A DNA stretch of 64,000 nucleotides from Homalodisca vitripennis. Its lineage: Eukaryota > Arthropoda > Insecta > Hemiptera > Cicadellidae. The stretch is taken from assembly GCF_021130785.1 (NCBI RefSeq), contig NW_025776787.1, positions 62,001 to 126,000 on the forward strand. The letters are read 5' to 3'. Positions within the stretch are counted from its first letter, which is position 1, and each line of letters starts with the position of its first letter. Under the pieces are notes generated by a model. The model saw only the letters and a list, made by a program, of their open reading frames with translations, ran no database searches and was not told where the DNA came from. The position numbers and the translations under genes were made by a program. Positions 60,166 to 64,000 of this stretch are shown in pieces.

Positions 60166-63056
60166 TTACAAGTTTAAAAATTCACTTTCTGAGTAAAAGG
60201 GTCTCTCTTGTAGCCAGGCAGTTAATGCTTTTTTTAAACGTTTGGGTGGTTCATTCTTTAGGGATTCTGGAAGTTTATTGAAGTAGGCCGCTCCCTTATA
60301 TGATGGTTTCCTGGCTGTGAGGCTCAGGTGGTGTACAGGCAGTGTGAAGTCAAGGACATGGCGTGTGTGATACTGGTGAAGGTCTCTGTTTCTAGTTTTT
60401 CTTGAGTGTACCGCATGCAGAATTACTTCTAGGATGTACAAGTTTACTACTGTGAGGATCTTCAATTTTCTAAATGCTTCCCGGCAGCTTTCTTGGTATT
60501 GGAGTCCTTCTAGAGCTCTTATTGCTAGTTTTTGCTGCCTGAGGATCTTCTCCATGTTGCAGTTAGCTGTTCCTCCCCATAGTGCTATACCGTATCTGAG
60601 ATGTGTCTCAAATAGTGAAAAGTAGGCGGTTTTAGCTGCGTCTTTATTGCTAATCTGTTTAATTCTGCGTATTACAAATATGCTGGTGCTTAATTTTTTG
60701 CAAAGCTGTTCAGTGTGTGCTTTCCAGGTTATATATTCATCAATTAATATACCAAGGTGATTTGTTTGGTTTTTTGTTTCTAGGTCAGTGATTGGAAGAT
60801 GTGTATTTTTTTGCCTGGTGGAGAAGTTTATTTGAACAGTTTTATTGCCATTTAGCACTAAGTTGTTCGAGATGCAGTATTTGTTTTGTTGTGATTAGGG
60901 CGCTGCTTAGACTTTCTGGCAAGGTGTTGCGTGGTTTTGTCAGATATTGTTATGACAGTGTCATCTGCGTACATGGTTGTGTGACAGATGCGCTCTAGGT
61001 AGTCGGGTAGGTCGTTTGTAAGCAGTAGGAACAGGACCGGGCCCAGCACTGATCCTTGTGGCACTCCCATCTGCATGTCGGCAGTTTTTGACTGAACTTT
61101 TTCTAATAAATTGTTTTTTAGTGTATTGGATTTCCACCAGTTGTTTCCTGTTGTTTAGGTAGTTCCAGAACCAGTCTGCAGTTTTATCTTTTACACCCAT
61201 GCTTTTTAGTTTTTGAAGAAGGCGTTTATGATTTAAGCAGTCAAATGCTTTTGTAAAGTCTAAGAATAAACTAGTAGCAGTGTGGCCCTCTTCCAGTTTG
61301 TCTATGACATGCTCTATAAGTTGAATTAGGGCTGTGGTTGTGGATCGTCCTTTCATGAAACCATGCTGATGTTTAGTTAGTAGGTTATTGTGCTCAAGAT
61401 ATTGTAAAAGTCTTTCTAGTACTATCTTTTCAATAATTTTGGAGAAGGTGGATATGAGTGATATTGGTCGGTAGCTAGTCATGTCGGTGGTTGGTCCTTT
61501 TTTATATTTCGGGTATACTTTTGCTGTGTTTTTAGTTTTTCAGGGTAAATCCCTTGTTGTAAGGATATGTTTATGATGTGTGTTAGGGGATCAGAAATTT
61601 CTTCTTTACAGATTTTTGCTAGTTTTGATGAGATGTTATCTAGGCCAGATGAGGTTTTTTGTTTTCATGGAGTCTATTATTTTCTCCACTTCTTCTTTTG
61701 TTGTTGGTTCGAACTGAAAAGTGTTGTTAGTGAGTGGCGGGGGATTTTGGCTTGTAGTATTTGTGGCATTTAAGTGGCTGTCTTGGAGAGTTTCTTTGTG
61801 CTATTGAGGAGAAAAATTTTGTTAAAGCAGTCTGCTACGTCTGCAGGTGGGTTGTGAAGTATTTTTCCATTGATTTGAAGGTATATTTGGTTGTTTCGAT
61901 TTGTGTCTGGCTGTCTTCTCTTTGTTTATTATTTGCCATAGGGCTCTGGGCTTATTTTCGGAGTTACTTATATGTGCTGCTACCGACTCTTTTTTGAGCT
62001 TTAAGTCGTAGTCCTTTTTCCTGGCTATTGTCTCTGTTTTGTCTTCTATTCGGCCTGTGCACTGCTCTTTTTCTAGGGCTCGGATGTACTGTTCCTTGAG
62101 TCTTGTGCATTCAATGTTCCAGGTCTGGGTTTTGTTATGTTTATTTTTGAAGGTCTTCAGTGGGCAGGTGTTGTCAAGGGTTGCTTGGATGATACTGTGG
62201 AATATGTTGTAAGCTGTGTCAGTGTTGTTGGAGTGGCACACCGCATCCCATTTTTGTTTGGCTAGAGTTGATTTGAAGTTTTCTATTGATTTTTTGTTGA
62301 AATTTCTCTTCTTTGTTTTAATTTTGGTGGGACAGTGTTTTACTATGGTTAGTGTGGTTAATTGTGCTGTGTGGTCAGAGAGGCCGCTTTGGATTACTGA
62401 TGTTTTTACTAATTCTGGGTTTATGTTAGTGCACACCCAGTCTATTGATTTTGAAGTTTCATGGGTGATTCTTGTGGGTGGGAGCTGCATCCTTACCAAA
62501 TCAAATGCAGCGAGAAGTTCTTTTAATTTAGTGTTATCACTGTTCTCCTGTAGATTGTCGGCATTAATATCACCCATGACTATGATTTTTTTGTATGTGC
62601 TAAGTGCTTTGTCCAGTACATTTAATAATATATCGATGGCATTGTCCTATCTTTGTGCTTGGCGGTCTGTAGACCCCGAGGACATTTATTGTTTCCTTTC
62701 TAAGTTTTATTTCGAAAAGGGCTGACTCACAGATAAGTTCAGTTTCATCTGAGCTGGTTTCTAGTAGTTTTACAAATTTTTGTAGGTCTTGTTTAACATA
62801 GCCTGCTACTCCTCCCTTAATGTGGTTCTTTCTCGTAAAGCCTCCAACGAGAGAGTAGCCTTCTATGTTTGTTCTTTCTAGTTTTTCTTGATTAAGTCCA
62901 TGCTCTGTTAATATAATAAAGTCTGGTTATTGTGGCTTAAAAAATGATTTAGCCTTTCAATTTTGTTTGACAGCCAGTTAATATTCTGGTGAAGGAGAGT
63001 GAATTGATTAAGATTTGTGTTTTGTTCTGTTGGTGTAGCTATTGTTATGTGTGTTC
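60166..63056 (-). pseudogene. R5 ORF2: endonuclease-reverse transcriptase, several frameshifts
   Basis: Endonuclease: LLHQNINWLSNKIERL (about 62990), TEHGLNQ, KGGVAGY, GVYRPPST-like region (about 62660), MGDINADN, SIDWVC and SGLSDHTAQ. Reverse transcriptase: [51 protein letters not shown] and MYADDT. C-terminal: RYGIALWG, QYHTRHV and ESEFLNL. The frame changes near 62900, 62600, 61820, 61500, 61080 and 60860. The frame at the 5' edge is open into ORF1 in -1, with no ATG before the endonuclease. Confidence 0.82.
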
Positions 63057-64000
63057 TTTTCCCTTCAGGCCCGCTTCTAAAAAAGGGCTGTTATTTGGTA
63101 GTGTGGTGTATTTAGGGTTTTCAGGGGATGGTAATTGTCTGTTTGTTTCAGGGTTTAAAATACTGTTCAGAGGTGGTGGAGGATGCAGCAATTTTTGTTT
63201 TACATTTTCCAGTTTTAATTTTTTAGTTTGCTTATAGTAGAAGTCAGCTATGGTTTTCACCAGAGTTGAGTTTTGTGGCTGTGATAGGAGGGGCTATTGT
63301 CACTTTGAAATTATTTTTGTAAGTTTCATTTTCGTGTGTGGAATTTTCGGTTCGGAGCTTTTTAATGGTGTGGTCTGTTGTATGTGACTCTGTATTTAAG
63401 CCTTGGTTCGATCTGTATTTTGTTATTTGCAGTGATGTGCTGTAAACATTTCTCGTTTTCTGTGTCTTTGATTTTTTGTGTGGGATTGGAAATTCTTCTT
63501 CCTGTCCTTGCTTTGTTTGTTTAGGTGTTCTGGAAGTCATTGGAGTTGGAAGTGTGGCTGTTCTCAGGTCTTCAGTTTTGTCAAATGTCATATCTTCAGT
63601 TTTGTTAAATGTCATATCTTGTTTTTTGTGTTGTAACACTCAGGTTCTCCAGCTTATTAAGTCGTAATTTCAGTTCGGCTAATTGTGTTAGTACATACAT
63701 GTTTGTATTCATGGCCGGTGTTTCATTATTGCTTGTCTGTGTTTCTGAGTTTTTCAGTATTTTTTCAGATATTGTGTATTTGTCCATTGTGTTTTCCCTT
63801 TTCAAAGTGAGATTTGCGTTGCATTTCTTGAGCCCTTTTTTCTAATTTGGTAATTGTTACTTCTTTTTCTTTGTCATGCTCTTCAAAGTTCTTCTTCAGC
63901 TGTTCTTGCATTTCTTTTTCTTTCACTAGCTGCTTTTCCAGTTCGTAAACCAGATTTTCCAAGAAGTTATTTCTGTTCAGAATGCGCCTCCTTTTCAATT
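63045..64000 (-). pseudogene. R5 ORF1, coiled-coil type, frameshifted, partial
   Basis: Pieces at 63765-63998 (a Glu/Lys-rich coiled coil with heptad-like LVYELEKQLVKEKEM), 63605-63805 (LAELKLRLNKLENL), 63244-63639 (low-complexity Thr/Lys-rich) and 63045-63260 (KLKLENVKQKLL...SPFLEAGLKGKEHT, then TAA). No esterase or zinc-knuckle block is visible. Shifts lie near 63785, 63620 and 63250. The ORF1 end is intact and carries two slippery heptamers before the stop. Confidence 0.7.

Larger units (their letters stand above)
60063..64000 (-). mobile_element. non-LTR retrotransposon R5, runs off the window
   Basis: The 3' tail has TATTGTC units after CAATAAAG (60063-60085). ORF2 lies at 60166-63056 and ORF1 at 63045 to the window edge. 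Family is close to R1. The copy has several shifts but keeps the ORF1/ORF2 junction in clear form. Confidence 0.83.

Overview
The window is AT-rich animal DNA, almost certainly from an insect. It carries one host gene and a very dense, nested load of transposable elements. Insect origin is inferred from the element mix: many piggyBac-like TTAA elements, ITm-type DDE_3 transposase remnants, and CR1/L2/Jockey-like non-LTR retrotransposons. Frequent AGGCCTA words remind me of some hemipteran genomes, but that is only an impression. I see no tRNA, rRNA, CRISPR array or bacterial-type operon.

The host gene is the orthologue of nucleoporin Nup58 (Nup58/45, NUPL1), on the + strand. Ten coding exons are visible: 4733-4797, 7473-7564, 18876-19628, 22138-22296, 22461-22577, 22688-22766, 52515-52690, 53794-53992, 54149-54385 and 59247-59330. 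Splice phases agree throughout except for one surplus base in exon 7. The 3' end lies beyond the window. Exons 1-5 encode the FG-repeat region, and exons 6-9 the helical domain that assembles with Nup54 and Nup62 in the pore channel.

The introns are transposon sinks. Left of the gene, a piggyBac-like element (<1-4083) holds a DNA transposon (525-3748) with 4-bp target duplications. Intron 2 holds a three-layer nest: piggyBac (7872-18329) contains a second transposon (8069-16075) with an intact 731-aa transposase, which contains a non-LTR retrotransposon (11347-15420). Intron 3 has a piggyBac MITE. Intron 6 (about 29.7 kb) holds three things: a tandem array of retrotransposon ORF1 esterase (SGNH) fragments with ITm remnants (24300-43409); a piggyBac (27813-38038) that splits the array and is itself split by two non-LTR copies; and an old retrotransposon (43404-51945) broken by two piggyBac MITEs and by a young retrotransposon (46781-50343) with an intact 977-aa ORF2. 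Intron 9 and the right end hold more broken copies.

The observations most worth following are these. (1) Three different non-LTR copies keep ORF2 in the -1 frame relative to ORF1, with no ATG before the endonuclease and a canonical slippery heptamer next to the ORF1 stop, suggesting -1 ribosomal frameshifting. (2) Two DNA transposons with related, little-described transposases (DGCGGQ / DNCAGQ motifs), 4-bp target duplications and arrays of element-specific subterminal repeats lie near each other, and one has an intact ORF. (3) Tandemly amplified esterase fragments. (4) A one-base insertion in Nup58 exon 7.
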